In this document: one piece after another, positions 8,982-17,119 of the stretch | Layout: each line of letters starts with the position of its first letter | How positions within the stretch are numbered: position 1 is the stretch's first letter | Source of the DNA: Burkholderiales bacterium PBB1 | Lineage (GTDB): Bacteria > Pseudomonadota > Gammaproteobacteria > Burkholderiales > Burkholderiaceae_C | Assembly (NCBI GenBank): GCA_002255905.1 | Contig: NKIN01000004.1 | Span: 310,001-374,000, forward strand | Direction: 5' to 3' | Length of the DNA stretch: 64,000 bases | Translations under genes and position numbers: made by a program | The notes under the pieces: model-generated | Told to the model about the DNA's origin: nothing | What the model saw: the letters and a program-made list of their open reading frames with translations, nothing else | The model's database searches: none

Positions 8982-9992
8982 TCAGCCGACGTGCGAACCC
9001 AGCCAGCGCAGCACCTGTTCGGGCATGTCCCGCAGGTGCCCGGGGAAGGTCCCACTGCCGAAGCCGGCGTGTCCGCCGCGCGCGGGCTGCCACAGCGTCA
9101 CATGGCGACCCACCTCGTGCGGGCCCGGCAACGAGGCCGCCGGCACGAACGGGTCGTTGCGCGCATTGAGCACGAGGCTGGGGATGCGGATGCGGTGCAG
9201 GTGCGGCTTGGCCGAGCCGCGGTGCCAGTAGTCCTCGGTGTTGCGGAAGCCATGCACCGGAGCGGTGTACAGGTTGTCGAACTCGTACAGATCGCCAGCG
9301 GCCAGCATCTTGTCGCGGTCGAACAGACCCGGATGGCTTTTCAGCTTCAGCAGCGTCTTCGGGCGCAGCGAACGCATGAACATGCGCGTGTAGGTGTGGC
9401 GGTTGAAACCGCGGCCGATGGCGTGCCCGCCGGCAGCCAGGTCGATCGGCGAGGACACCGCGGCCACGGCACCGACGGTGCCCGCAGCGGTCTCGCCAGC
9501 CTCTTCGGCCCAGCGCAACAAGGCATTGCCACCCAGCGACACGCCCACCGCGATGCGGGGGCCGGCATGCAGCGCGCTGAAGCGATCGAGGATCCAGCCG
9601 ACCTCTTCGAAGTCGCCCGAGTGATACGCGCGTGCAGTCAGGTTGGGTTCGCCCGAACAGCCACGAAAGTGGGGCACCGCATAGCGCCAACCCATCCGCT
9701 GCGCAGCCCATGCATAGGCACGCGCGTAGTGGCTGGACGACGAGCCCTCGAGGCCGTGGAACAGGATCAGCAAGGGCGTTGCCGGGTTGCTGGCGCCCGC
9801 CTCGGGTTCGAGCCAGTCGACGTCGATGAAGTCCGCGTCGGGGGTGATCCACCGTTGCCGTTGGTAGTGCGGCAGGGCCGTGCCGACACGCTTGCACACC
9901 AGCGCGGGCCAGATCGACTGCAGATTGCCGCCGATCGCGCCATCGCCCAACAGCCAGCCCGGCGAGCGGTACGACAGCCCCTCAGGATTCAA
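8982..9992 (-). CDS. YheT-family alpha/beta hydrolase
   Basis: About 336 residues of the YheT/EMB8 hydrolase family. It carries the oxyanion HGLEGSS, the nucleophile elbow GVSLGGN (Ser), an acid in ARNDPFVP (Asp) and GGHAGF (His), a complete Ser-Asp-His triad. The N-terminus shows the family start (YRSPGWLLGDGAIGGNLQSIWPAL). No ATG lies at the right place. The TTG at 9992 overlaps the stop of the upstream NTF2-like gene and gives the normal length, so translational coupling is likely. The frame stays open upstream to 10328, but that part is a shadow of the NTF2-like gene. The substrate is unknown; esterase activity on short acyl esters is typical. Confidence 0.82.
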   Translation of the reverse strand: MNPEGLSYRSPGWLLGDGAIGGNLQSIWPALVCKRVGTALPHYQRQRWITPDADFIDVDWLEPEAGASNPATPLLILFHGLEGSSSSHYARAYAWAAQRMGWRYAVPHFRGCSGEPNLTARAYHSGDFEEVGWILDRFSALHAGPRIAVGVSLGGNALLRWAEEAGETAAGTVGAVAAVSSPIDLAAGGHAIGRGFNRHTYTRMFMRSLRPKTLLKLKSHPGLFDRDKMLAAGDLYEFDNLYTAPVHGFRNTEDYWHRGSAKPHLHRIRIPSLVLNARNDPFVPAASLPGPHEVGRHVTLWQPARGGHAGFGSGTFPGHLRDMPEQVLRWLGSHVG

Positions 9993-10435
9993 TGCAGCAC
10001 GGCCGTCGATTCGAGTACTTCCTGTGCTTCGCGAGCGGTGCCGGGGCTGGCATGGTGGGCCACGAGCCGCCAGCCCATCGCGGTTTTCACATACACGTTG
10101 GTGGCAATCACCCACGCGGCCTGCCTGCCCTTGTCGGTCTGCACCTGCACACGCTCGAGCACGCTGTGCACGGCGCTGAAGTGGGAGTCGACGCGACGCA
10201 CCTTCTCCGGGTGCACATCGAGCGGTCCCTTGGAGAAGATGCCCGCGAAGCTTTCCCGGATCACCCCCACGCCGATCAGCCGCGGGCCACCGGGATGCAC
10301 GCAGGAGACCTCGTCCTCGTCGCTCCACACCGCCATGAAGCGATCCAGGTCGGCATGCTGCATCGATTCGTAAAACTGCTGCTCTGCTTCATCGGGCGAG
10401 GACAGCGCCATCGCCGGGGTTTTCGGAGTGTTCAT
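9989..10435 (-). CDS. NTF2/SnoaL-like domain protein
   Basis: A 148-residue protein with the NTF2-like cone fold pattern: AEQQFYESMQHADLDRFMAVWSDEDEVSCVHPGG, RESFAGIF, and the final strand pair WVIATNVYVKTAMGWRLVAHHASP. Such proteins are small enzymes or ligand-binding domains, and the specific role here cannot be read. The ATG at 10435 follows GAGGAAGGTGGA, a strong ribosome site. The gene leads an operon with the YheT-type hydrolase and the protein at 8414. It is divergent from the ECF sigma gene with 88 bp between starts, so the sigma factor could control it (inference). Confidence 0.78.
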   Translation of the reverse strand: MNTPKTPAMALSSPDEAEQQFYESMQHADLDRFMAVWSDEDEVSCVHPGGPRLIGVGVIRESFAGIFSKGPLDVHPEKVRRVDSHFSAVHSVLERVQVQTDKGRQAAWVIATNVYVKTAMGWRLVAHHASPGTAREAQEVLESTAVLH

Positions 10436-10507
10436 TCCACCTTCCTCTTCAGCAGATGGGCTGAAAGATTCGAGCCTGCCAACCGACTGTCGATTGTACG
10501 AAGCCCA

Positions 10508-10513
10508 TAGAAT
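10508..10513 (+). promoter_or_regulatory. Putative -10 box of the ECF sigma gene
   Basis: TAGAAT ends 10 nt before the sigma-factor ATG at 10524, implying a leader of only a few nucleotides. No good -35 accompanies it. Transcription from an ECF-type promoter is equally possible. Confidence 0.35.
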
Positions 10514-10523
10514 CCGCTCGCCC

Positions 10524-11159
10524 ATGCCCATCACCCCCACCGACTGGTCCGAAAAAAGCATCGACTTGTCGCGCCTGCTCGCACGCGCAGGTCTGGGTGA
10601 CCGTGCGGCTTTTGCCACACTTTACGAACGCACCAGCTCGCATCTGTTCGCGGTGGTGTTGCGTATCAATCGGGACCGCGGGCAGGCAGAAGATGTGCTT
10701 CAGGAGGTGTATGTCAATGTCTGGCGCGCCGCGCGCACCTTCGACGCAGCGCAAAGCCAGCCACTCACCTGGTTGACCAGCATCGCGCGCAACCGCGCCA
10801 TCGACAGCCTGCGGCGATCGGCAACGCAACCACAGGTTCAGATCAATCACACCTCGGATGAAGAAGACAGCGACGTGTACGACACCATGGCCGATCCCTC
10901 GTCCGGGCCGCTTGAGATGCTCAGCCAGGCATCGGAAGCGCGTGCGCTGACGCATTGCATGGACGGCCTGAGCGCGCAGCAGCGGCAGAGCGTGGCGCTT
11001 GCGTTCTACGACGGTTTGACCCACGCCGAGGTGGCCAGCCACCTCGGGCAGCCGTTGGGCACGGTGAAGTCTTGGGTGCGTCGTGCGCTGGCCGCCTTGA
11101 AGGGCTGTCTGGAGCAGGCCCGGCAACGCGACGAGCGCGACATCGAGGCGGTGCGCTGA
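10524..11159 (+). CDS. ECF RNA polymerase sigma factor (SigK-like)
   Basis: A 211-residue sigma-70 family factor lacking regions 1 and 3, as in ECF sigmas. Region 2 spans about residues 25-95 (AEDVLQEVYVNVWRAARTFD, with a WLTSIARNRAIDSLRR segment). Region 4 lies at 145-200 and carries the helix-turn-helix LTHAEVASHLGQPLGTVKSW. The next gene, 1 bp downstream, encodes an RskA-type anti-sigma factor, the usual arrangement. It would direct RNA polymerase to a small regulon on release. Target promoters are unknown; the divergent NTF2-like operon is a candidate. Confidence 0.9.
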   Translation: MPITPTDWSEKSIDLSRLLARAGLGDRAAFATLYERTSSHLFAVVLRINRDRGQAEDVLQEVYVNVWRAARTFDAAQSQPLTWLTSIARNRAIDSLRRSATQPQVQINHTSDEEDSDVYDTMADPSSGPLEMLSQASEARALTHCMDGLSAQQRQSVALAFYDGLTHAEVASHLGQPLGTVKSWVRRALAALKGCLEQARQRDERDIEAVR

Positions 11160-11160
11160 C

Positions 11161-11868
11161 ATGGACTACAGCCGCCCGGAACTCGTCGACCGCATCGCCG
11201 CTGAATACGTCAGCGGCACGCTGCGTGGAGGCGCCAGGCGCCGCGTCGAGCAGTTGCTGCCCGCGCACCCGGCGTTGCGCGAAGCGGTCGCGCGCTGGGA
11301 AGCGGGACTGATGCCACTGACCGCCAGCCTTGCCCCACAAACGCCGTCACCCGCGGTCTGGCGGCGCATCGTCTCGCGCATCGGGGGTGCGCCGGCACCC
11401 GTGGCCGACACCCCGTGGTGGTCGAACCTGTCGCTGCTGCGCACGCTGTCCTTCCTGTCGGTTGTGGGGGTGGTGGGCCTGTCGGCCTTGCTGTCCAACC
11501 CGCCGCCGGCGAAGCCACCGCTCATCGTGGTGCTGAACTCGACGACACCCACCGACACCCTGCCCGCCGGCACGACAGCCCCGCCGGCCATCATCGCCAG
11601 CATCAGCGGCGATGGCAGGGCGGTCGTGACGCGCACCTTGGTGAATGTCGGCGTGCAGCCCGATCGCACGCTGGAGTTGTGGGCGGTGCCTGGCGCTGGT
11701 TCACCGCGTTCGCTTGGTCTGATCTCGGCCTCTGGCGCCAGCGTGGTCCAGCGCAGCAAGGTGCCGCCCGGGACCGCGGCTCTGGCGGTGAGCCTCGAAC
11801 CGGCCGGCGGCTCGACCACCGGCGTGCCTACCGGGCCGGTGCTCTACGTCGGCAAGCTGGCGCTCTGA
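11161..11868 (+). CDS. RskA-type anti-sigma factor
   Basis: A 235-residue membrane protein. The cytoplasmic N-terminal region (1-85: AAEYVSGTLRGGARRRVEQLL) resembles anti-sigma domains but lacks the HxxxCxxC zinc motif. One transmembrane helix (about 92-112) is followed by a periplasmic RskA domain (TLELWAVPGAGSPRSLGLI, LAVSLEPAGGSTTGVPTGPVLYVG). It should hold the sigma factor encoded just upstream at the membrane. The genes are separated by 1 bp and are certainly cotranscribed. The final 25 bp overlap the 3' end of the convergent histidine kinase gene. Confidence 0.88.
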   Translation: MDYSRPELVDRIAAEYVSGTLRGGARRRVEQLLPAHPALREAVARWEAGLMPLTASLAPQTPSPAVWRRIVSRIGGAPAPVADTPWWSNLSLLRTLSFLSVVGVVGLSALLSNPPPAKPPLIVVLNSTTPTDTLPAGTTAPPAIIASISGDGRAVVTRTLVNVGVQPDRTLELWAVPGAGSPRSLGLISASGASVVQRSKVPPGTAALAVSLEPAGGSTTGVPTGPVLYVGKLAL

Positions 11869-13472
11869 GCGCCGGCACCTGCCGCGGCGATGGCCGGCAG
11901 GATCACGCTGAAGGTCGAGCCCTCACCCAGGGTGCTGCTGACTTCCAGGCGGCCCGACATCAGCTGAACCAGGCCACGCGTCACCGCCAGACCGATCCCG
12001 GTGCCTTGTATCCCGCTGTGCTGTTGATCGAGTCGATTGAACGGCTGGCCCAGAGCGGGCATCTGGGCTTCGGCGATGCCCACGCCGGTATCGATGACCT
12101 GGACCCGTACCCCGTCGGGCAACGACATCGCCACGAGCCGCACCGTGCCCTGCGGACGGTTGTATTTGATGGCGTTGCACACCAGGTTCAACAGCACCTG
12201 GCGCAGGCGTGTCGCATCGGCGTGCACCACCAGCGTGGGCGGTGCCTCGATGGGCAGCAAGCGCACCGAGGCCGTGTCGGCCAGCGGCTGCAGCATGTCC
12301 ATGCATTCACCCAGCAAGGCTGGCAGCGATACCTCGGCACATTCCAGCGCCAGTTGCCCGGACTCGATGCGCGTGAGATCGAGCAGCTCACTGATCATTT
12401 GCAACAGGTGGGCACCCGCTTCGTGGATCAGCGCCACCCGACGCCGCTGGTTCGGTGACAGCGGATCGCCTTCGTCGAGCTGCAGCAGCTGCGCAAAACC
12501 CATGACTGCATTGAGCGGTGTGCGCAGCTCGTGGCTCATGTGCGACAGGAACTCGGTCTTGGCCCGATTCGCTGCCTGCGCCATCGCTGCGGACTGGCGC
12601 GCCAGATGCAGCTCATGCACTTCGGTGGAGTCTTCGAAATAGCCGTACCACAGCACGCTGCCGTCGCTGTCGCGCTGTGGTGTCGAGGTGCCGGTCATCC
12701 AGCGCAGCGCGCCATCCGGGCGACGCATGCGGAAGTCGAAGCGCCACGGCGTCAGCGTGCGTGCCGACGCCTTCATCGCCTCGATGGTCGGCCCGTAGTG
12801 CTCACGCTCGATCATCCGCAGCACCGTCGCGCCGTCGCGCATCACCTCGCCGGCGGTCAGGCCCAGCACGTCGTAGCAGCTCTCGCTGACGTAGCAGAAG
12901 GCGCCGTCGCCTACACCGCTGTGGCGATACTGGTAGATCACGCCGGGCACATGACGAGCGGTCTCGCTCAACTGCGCTGCGATCGCCAGCGCGCGGCTCT
13001 CGGCCTGACGGCGCTGCGTGACGTCGACCAATGTGCCCACCACGCGCAAGGGTTGTCCGTCTGCGCTCCACTCTACGACGCGTCCGCGCTCGGCGATCCA
13101 GCGCCACTGGCCGTCCTTGGTGCGTGCGCGGTACTCGTGCTCGTAGAACGGGGACTCGCCGCGCGCATGCTCCTGATAGCGCGCTTCGTTGTCCGCCAGG
13201 TCGTCGGGGTGGATCAGTTGGTTCCACGCGTGCTGCGTGAGCCGGCTTTCCTCCGGGCTGTAGCCCAGCAGGGTCATGTCGGCATCGACGCCCGAAAGGG
13301 CATCGGTCTGCGGATTCCACTCCCACACCGAGGTGCCCGCACCCAGCAGTGCGGCCCGCACCAGGGTCTCGTAATCGCGTGCCGTGGGTTGGCTGTCGTT
13401 GTTCACGGGGTCTTTCACGGCCGCTGGGGCCGCTTGCCGCGCTGCGCGTTCAATGCGCGTGGATCTTTTCAC
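11844..13472 (-). CDS. PAS-domain sensor histidine kinase
   Basis: 542 residues with no membrane segment, so probably cytoplasmic. Two PAS domains lie at about 40-155 and 165-285 (WRWIAERGRVVEW and ALRWMTGTSTP are typical PAS_3 ends). HisKA follows with phospho-acceptor His314 in SHELRTPLNAVMGF. The HATPase domain carries the N-box LNLVCNAIKYN, DTGVGI, and a GTGIGLAV lid. No receiver domain is fused and no response regulator is adjacent, so the partner is elsewhere. The start at 13472 overlaps the upstream zf-CHCC gene by 23 bp; an in-frame GTG at 13415 is an alternative start. Confidence 0.88.
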   Translation of the reverse strand: MKRSTRIERAARQAAPAAVKDPVNNDSQPTARDYETLVRAALLGAGTSVWEWNPQTDALSGVDADMTLLGYSPEESRLTQHAWNQLIHPDDLADNEARYQEHARGESPFYEHEYRARTKDGQWRWIAERGRVVEWSADGQPLRVVGTLVDVTQRRQAESRALAIAAQLSETARHVPGVIYQYRHSGVGDGAFCYVSESCYDVLGLTAGEVMRDGATVLRMIEREHYGPTIEAMKASARTLTPWRFDFRMRRPDGALRWMTGTSTPQRDSDGSVLWYGYFEDSTEVHELHLARQSAAMAQAANRAKTEFLSHMSHELRTPLNAVMGFAQLLQLDEGDPLSPNQRRRVALIHEAGAHLLQMISELLDLTRIESGQLALECAEVSLPALLGECMDMLQPLADTASVRLLPIEAPPTLVVHADATRLRQVLLNLVCNAIKYNRPQGTVRLVAMSLPDGVRVQVIDTGVGIAEAQMPALGQPFNRLDQQHSGIQGTGIGLAVTRGLVQLMSGRLEVSSTLGEGSTFSVILPAIAAAGAGAQSASLPT

Positions 13473-13665
13473 CCGCCTTCAGCGAGTAGACCGTGCTGCA
13501 GTACGGGCACTTCCCCGAACCGGTGGTGGCCACGTCGATGAACACCTTCGGATGGTTGCTCCACAGCGGCATCTTCGGGTTCGGGCAGGTGATCGCGCCC
13601 GGGCCTTGCAGGTCGGTCGCGGTGACTTCGATGGGGGCAGACGTGGCAGATCGGGCTGTGCTCAT
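13450..13665 (-). CDS. zf-CHCC zinc-finger protein
   Basis: A 71-residue protein with the CHCC pattern: CPNPKMPLWSNHPKVFID, then CPYCSTVY. It is the bacterial counterpart of the small mitochondrial complex I subunit family. In Burkholderiales it commonly follows ilvE, as here (53 bp apart). A longer frame starts at 13737 but would overlap ilvE; the ATG at 13665 suits the family size. Its exact role is unknown. Confidence 0.82.
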   Translation of the reverse strand: MSTARSATSAPIEVTATDLQGPGAITCPNPKMPLWSNHPKVFIDVATTGSGKCPYCSTVYSLKAGEKIHAH

Positions 13666-13718
13666 GACCGGCTCCATGGGGTGTCGTGCAAGGGAGGTGT
13701 TCAGCCTGGCGCTTGGCC

Positions 13719-14642
13719 TCAGACGGGTGTCAGCCACTCGGCGTATTTCGCGTTGCGGCCGTTCACGATGTCGAAGAACGCTGACTGGATCTTCTCGGTG
13801 ATGGGCCCGCGCGAACCTTGGCCGATCTCCAGGCGGTCCAGTTCGCGGATGGGTGTCACTTCAGCGGCGGTGCCGGTGAAGAAGGCTTCGTCGGCGATGT
13901 AGATCTCGTCGCGGGTGATGCGCTTCTCGACGATCTTCAAACCCAGGTCGCTGCAGATTGCGAAGATGGTGTTGCGTGTGATGCCGTTGAGCGCACCGGC
14001 CGACAGGTCGGGCGTATAGACCACGCCGTTCTTGACGACGAACAGGTTCTCGCCAGCGCCTTCGCTGGCGAAGCCGCTGGCGTCGAGCAGCAGCGCTTCG
14101 TCGTAGCCATCGTCGGTGGCTTCCATGTTGGCGAGGATCGAGTTGGTGTAGTTGCTCACCGCCTTCGCCTGCGTCATCGTGATGTTGACGTGGTGACGGG
14201 TGTAGCTGCTGGTCTTCACGCGGATGCCGCGCTTCATGCCGTCTTCGCCCAGGTAGGCGCCCCAGGTCCACGCGGCGACCATCAGGTGGATGCTGTTGCC
14301 CTTCGGGCTGACGCCGAGCTTCTTGTCGCCGATCCAGGCCAGCGGCCGGATGTAGCCGCTTTCCAGCTTGTTCTCGCGCACCACACGGCGCTGGGCTTCC
14401 ATCACCTGATCGATGGAGAACGGGATCTTCATGCGCAGGATCTTGGCGCTGTTGAACAGCCGCTCGGTGTGCTCGCGCAGCCGGAAGATCGCCGTGCCTT
14501 GCTCGGTCTTGTACGCCCGCACGCCTTCGAAGGCGCCGCAGCCGTAGTGCAGCGTGTGAGACAGCACATGGATCTTGGCGTCGCGCCACTCCACCAACTC
14601 GCCATCCATCCAGATCTTCCCGTCACGATCGGCCATCGACAT
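13719..14642 (-). CDS. ilvE: Branched-chain amino acid aminotransferase
   Basis: A 307-residue fold-type IV PLP enzyme. The PLP lysine is Lys160 in TQAKAVSNYTNS. The HYGCGAFEGVRAY start and EGAGENLFVV, GITRNTI and FFTGTAAEVTPI blocks are the BCAT signature. It makes valine, leucine and isoleucine from their keto acids using glutamate. The start MSMADRDGKIW fits the family. A second possible ATG two codons in cannot be ruled out. It is likely cotranscribed with the zf-CHCC gene downstream. Confidence 0.95.
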   Translation of the reverse strand: MSMADRDGKIWMDGELVEWRDAKIHVLSHTLHYGCGAFEGVRAYKTEQGTAIFRLREHTERLFNSAKILRMKIPFSIDQVMEAQRRVVRENKLESGYIRPLAWIGDKKLGVSPKGNSIHLMVAAWTWGAYLGEDGMKRGIRVKTSSYTRHHVNITMTQAKAVSNYTNSILANMEATDDGYDEALLLDASGFASEGAGENLFVVKNGVVYTPDLSAGALNGITRNTIFAICSDLGLKIVEKRITRDEIYIADEAFFTGTAAEVTPIRELDRLEIGQGSRGPITEKIQSAFFDIVNGRNAKYAEWLTPV

Positions 14643-14739
14643 GGCGACACTCCAAGCTGTCAGTCAACCCTTGATTTTAGGCGCCCGCCCGGGCTGGTGC
14701 CGCGGCGATGCGCGCAGGCGAGTACTGCAGCGCCTCCGT

Positions 14740-16122
14740 TCACAAGCTGCGCAACAAGGCGATGGCTTCCTCGATGCGCTCCACCGCGTGGATCGTCAGG
14801 CCCTCGATGGCCTTCTTCGGCGCGTTGGCCTTGGGCACCACCGCGACACTGAAGCCGAGCTTGGCGGCTTCCTTCAAACGCTCCTGACCGCGCGGCGCGG
14901 GGCGCACCTCGCCGGCCAGCCCGACCTCGCCGAACGCGATGAAGCCACGCGGCAGGGGCCGCCCGCGCAAGCTGCTCTGGATGGCCAGCATCACCGCCAG
15001 GTCGGCCGCAGGCTCGGCGATGCGCACACCGCCCACCGCGTTGACGAACACATCCTGGTCGTTGCACGCAATGCCGGCATGGCGGTGCAGCACCGCGAGC
15101 ATCATCGCCAGCCGGTCGCGATCGAGCCCGACGCTGAGCCGCCGCGGGCTGGGCCCGCCGCTGTCGACCAGCGCCTGGATCTCCACCAGCAGTGGCCGCG
15201 TGCCTTCCAGCGTGACCAGCACGCACGAGCCAGCCACCGGATCGCCGTGCGTCGACAAGAAGATCGCGCTCGGATTCGCCACGCCCTTCAGGCCCCGCTC
15301 GGTCATCGCGAAGACGCCGATCTCGTTCACAGCACCGAAGCGGTTCTTGATCGCGCGCACCAACCGGAAGCTGCTGTGCGTGTCGCCCTCGAAATACAGC
15401 ACCGTGTCCACGATGTGTTCCAGCACGCGCGGCCCGGCCAGCGCGCCTTCCTTCGTCACGTGGCCGACCAGCACGATGGTCGTGCCACTCGACTTGGCGA
15501 TGCGCGTCAGCTGCGCCGCGCACTCACGCACCTGTGCGACGGAGCCGGGCGCGGAAGTGAGCTGATCGCTGTAGACGGTCTGGATCGAATCGACCACACA
15601 CACCACCGGCTGCTCGGCGGCGATGGTGGCGGCGATCTTCTCCAACTGGATTTCGGCGATCACACGCACCTGCGAACCGGCGGTGCCACCGCTGCCACCT
15701 TCACCCAGCCCCAGCCGCCGCGAGCGCAGCGCGACCTGCGCACCCGATTCCTCGCCGGTCACGTACAGCGTGCGCACATTGCGCGACAGCGCGTCCAGTG
15801 CCTGCAACAGCAGCGTCGATTTGCCGATGCCCGGGTCGCCGCCGATCAGCACCACACCCCCGGCGACGATGCCGCCGCCCAGCACGCGGTCGAGCTCGTC
15901 AATGCCAGTGGGCAGGCGGTCGACGTCAGACGCTTCGATGTCGGCCAGCGTCGCCACCGGCAGTGCACCCGCCAAGGATTGGTAGCGGTGCTTAGTCCCG
16001 CTGCTTTCAGCGACCGACTCGACCAGTGTGTTCCAGGCCTCGCATGACGGGCACTTGCCCAGCCACTTCGGGCTGGTGCCACCGCATTCGGTGCAGGTGT
16101 ACAGCGATTTGGGTTTGCTCAC
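14740..16122 (-). CDS. radA: DNA repair protein RadA
   Basis: A 460-residue RadA. It has an N-terminal C4 zinc finger (CTECGGTSPKWLGKCPSC), a RecA-like core with Walker A GGDPGIGKST, the RadA-specific KNRFG motif, and a C-terminal Lon-like domain (GGVRIAEPAADLAV...GEVGLAGEVRPAP). It drives branch migration of recombination intermediates. The open frame extends to 16290, but the family start is the GTG at 16122 (VSKPKSLYTC). A -10-like TACAGT sits 6 nt before that GTG. Confidence 0.95.
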   Translation of the reverse strand: MSKPKSLYTCTECGGTSPKWLGKCPSCEAWNTLVESVAESSGTKHRYQSLAGALPVATLADIEASDVDRLPTGIDELDRVLGGGIVAGGVVLIGGDPGIGKSTLLLQALDALSRNVRTLYVTGEESGAQVALRSRRLGLGEGGSGGTAGSQVRVIAEIQLEKIAATIAAEQPVVCVVDSIQTVYSDQLTSAPGSVAQVRECAAQLTRIAKSSGTTIVLVGHVTKEGALAGPRVLEHIVDTVLYFEGDTHSSFRLVRAIKNRFGAVNEIGVFAMTERGLKGVANPSAIFLSTHGDPVAGSCVLVTLEGTRPLLVEIQALVDSGGPSPRRLSVGLDRDRLAMMLAVLHRHAGIACNDQDVFVNAVGGVRIAEPAADLAVMLAIQSSLRGRPLPRGFIAFGEVGLAGEVRPAPRGQERLKEAAKLGFSVAVVPKANAPKKAIEGLTIHAVERIEEAIALLRSL

Positions 16123-16128
16123 GCGAGG

Positions 16129-16134
16129 ACTGTA
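16129..16134 (-). promoter_or_regulatory. Putative -10 box of radA (leaderless arrangement)
   Basis: TACAGT on the minus strand is separated from the radA GTG (16122) by 6 nt, so transcription would begin at or next to the start codon. No ribosome-binding site fits in between. It is one of several such cases in the window. Confidence 0.4.
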
Positions 16135-16153
16135 GCCGGCCGCTGCCAACGCC

Positions 16154-16564
16154 TCACTCGTGACCGACTTTGCCCCTCGAGGCCTTGACCTGCGCGCGGA
16201 TGCCTTTGCCTTCGAGCCGCCGCTGCGTTGAACCGTAGGTCGGCTTGGTGGGTCGGCGCACGCGCGGCGGTGTGGCGACGCTGTCGACAAGCTCCTGAAG
16301 CCGCGCCAGCGCGTCGGCCCGATTGGCCTCCTGGCTGCGCGAGGTCTGCGCCTTGATGACGACCACGCCCTCGTCGGTGATGCGCTGATCTCGCAGCGCG
16401 AGCAGCCGCTGCTTCACGTCGTCGGGCAGCGACGAGGCCTGCACGTCGTAGCGCAGGTGCACTGCGCTTGACACCTTGTTGACGTTCTGGCCCCCAGCGC
16501 CTTGCGCACGGATCGCGGTGATCTCGACCTCGTGTTCAGGCACGACGAAGCGCGGCGCGGTCAC
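16154..16564 (-). CDS. arfB: Alternative ribosome-rescue factor ArfB (YaeJ)
   Basis: A 136-residue peptidyl-tRNA hydrolase of the class I release-factor fold. The catalytic GGQ is at 24-26 (AQGAGGQNVNKV), and the basic C-terminal tail (RRLEGKGIRAQVKASRGK) is the part that enters the empty mRNA channel in stalled ribosomes. The size and lack of a codon-recognition domain separate it from PrfA/PrfB. It lies 12 bp after the thioesterase gene on the same strand and is probably cotranscribed with it. Confidence 0.93.
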   Translation of the reverse strand: MTAPRFVVPEHEVEITAIRAQGAGGQNVNKVSSAVHLRYDVQASSLPDDVKQRLLALRDQRITDEGVVVIKAQTSRSQEANRADALARLQELVDSVATPPRVRRPTKPTYGSTQRRLEGKGIRAQVKASRGKVGHE

Positions 16565-16576
16565 GTGTGCTGCGGC

Positions 16577-17086
16577 TCAGCTGCCGCCGTCAGTGGCGGC
16601 TGATGGCATGACCTTGAGCAGTGCGGCTTCGCGCTGCGCGAGCTCGGTGCGCAGCTGCTTGCGGATCTTCGCAGCCTCGAAGCGGCGGACCTCGTCGGGC
16701 GTGGCGGGCACGCGCGGCGGCACGGCCGTGGGGCGGCCGTCGTCGCCCATCGCCACCATCGTCAGGAAGCAGCTGTTGGCATGCCGCACGACCTGGGTGC
16801 GGATGTTCTCGGCAATCACCTTGACGCCGACCTCCATCGACGAGGTGCCGGTGTGGTTGACGCTGGCAAGGAAGGTCACGAGCTCGCCAACGTGGATCGG
16901 CTGCAGGAACAGCACGTGGTTCACCGACAGCGTGACCACATAGGTGCCTGCGTAGCGGCTGGCGCAGGCGTAAGCCACCTGGTCGAGCAGTTTCAGGATC
17001 GTGCCGCCGTGCACATTGCCGGAGAAATTGGCCATGTCCGGCGTCATCAGCACGGTCATCGACAGCATGTGGCTGGGCAGTTGCAT
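16577..17086 (-). CDS. Acyl-CoA thioesterase (YciA/BFIT-type hotdog)
   Basis: A 169-residue hotdog-fold thioesterase. The core GNVHGGTILKLLDQVAYACA contains the catalytic Asp and the glycines that bind CoA; a second family block is NHTGTSSMEVGVKVIAEN. Related enzymes hydrolyse medium- and long-chain acyl-CoAs to free fatty acids. The C-terminal 30 residues are charged and variable. It lies between alr (33 bp upstream on this strand) and arfB, so the three genes may form one transcript. Confidence 0.87.
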   Translation of the reverse strand: MQLPSHMLSMTVLMTPDMANFSGNVHGGTILKLLDQVAYACASRYAGTYVVTLSVNHVLFLQPIHVGELVTFLASVNHTGTSSMEVGVKVIAENIRTQVVRHANSCFLTMVAMGDDGRPTAVPPRVPATPDEVRRFEAAKIRKQLRTELAQREAALLKVMPSAATDGGS

Positions 17087-17119
17087 CGTGGGATCTCGGG
17101 GTGTCTAAGGGGCTGAGGC

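Noticed and set aside
10040-10328. N-terminal extension of the YheT hydrolase to 10328
   Set aside because: It lies in the NTF2-like gene in another frame and carries no homology pattern; the TTG at 9992 gives normal length.
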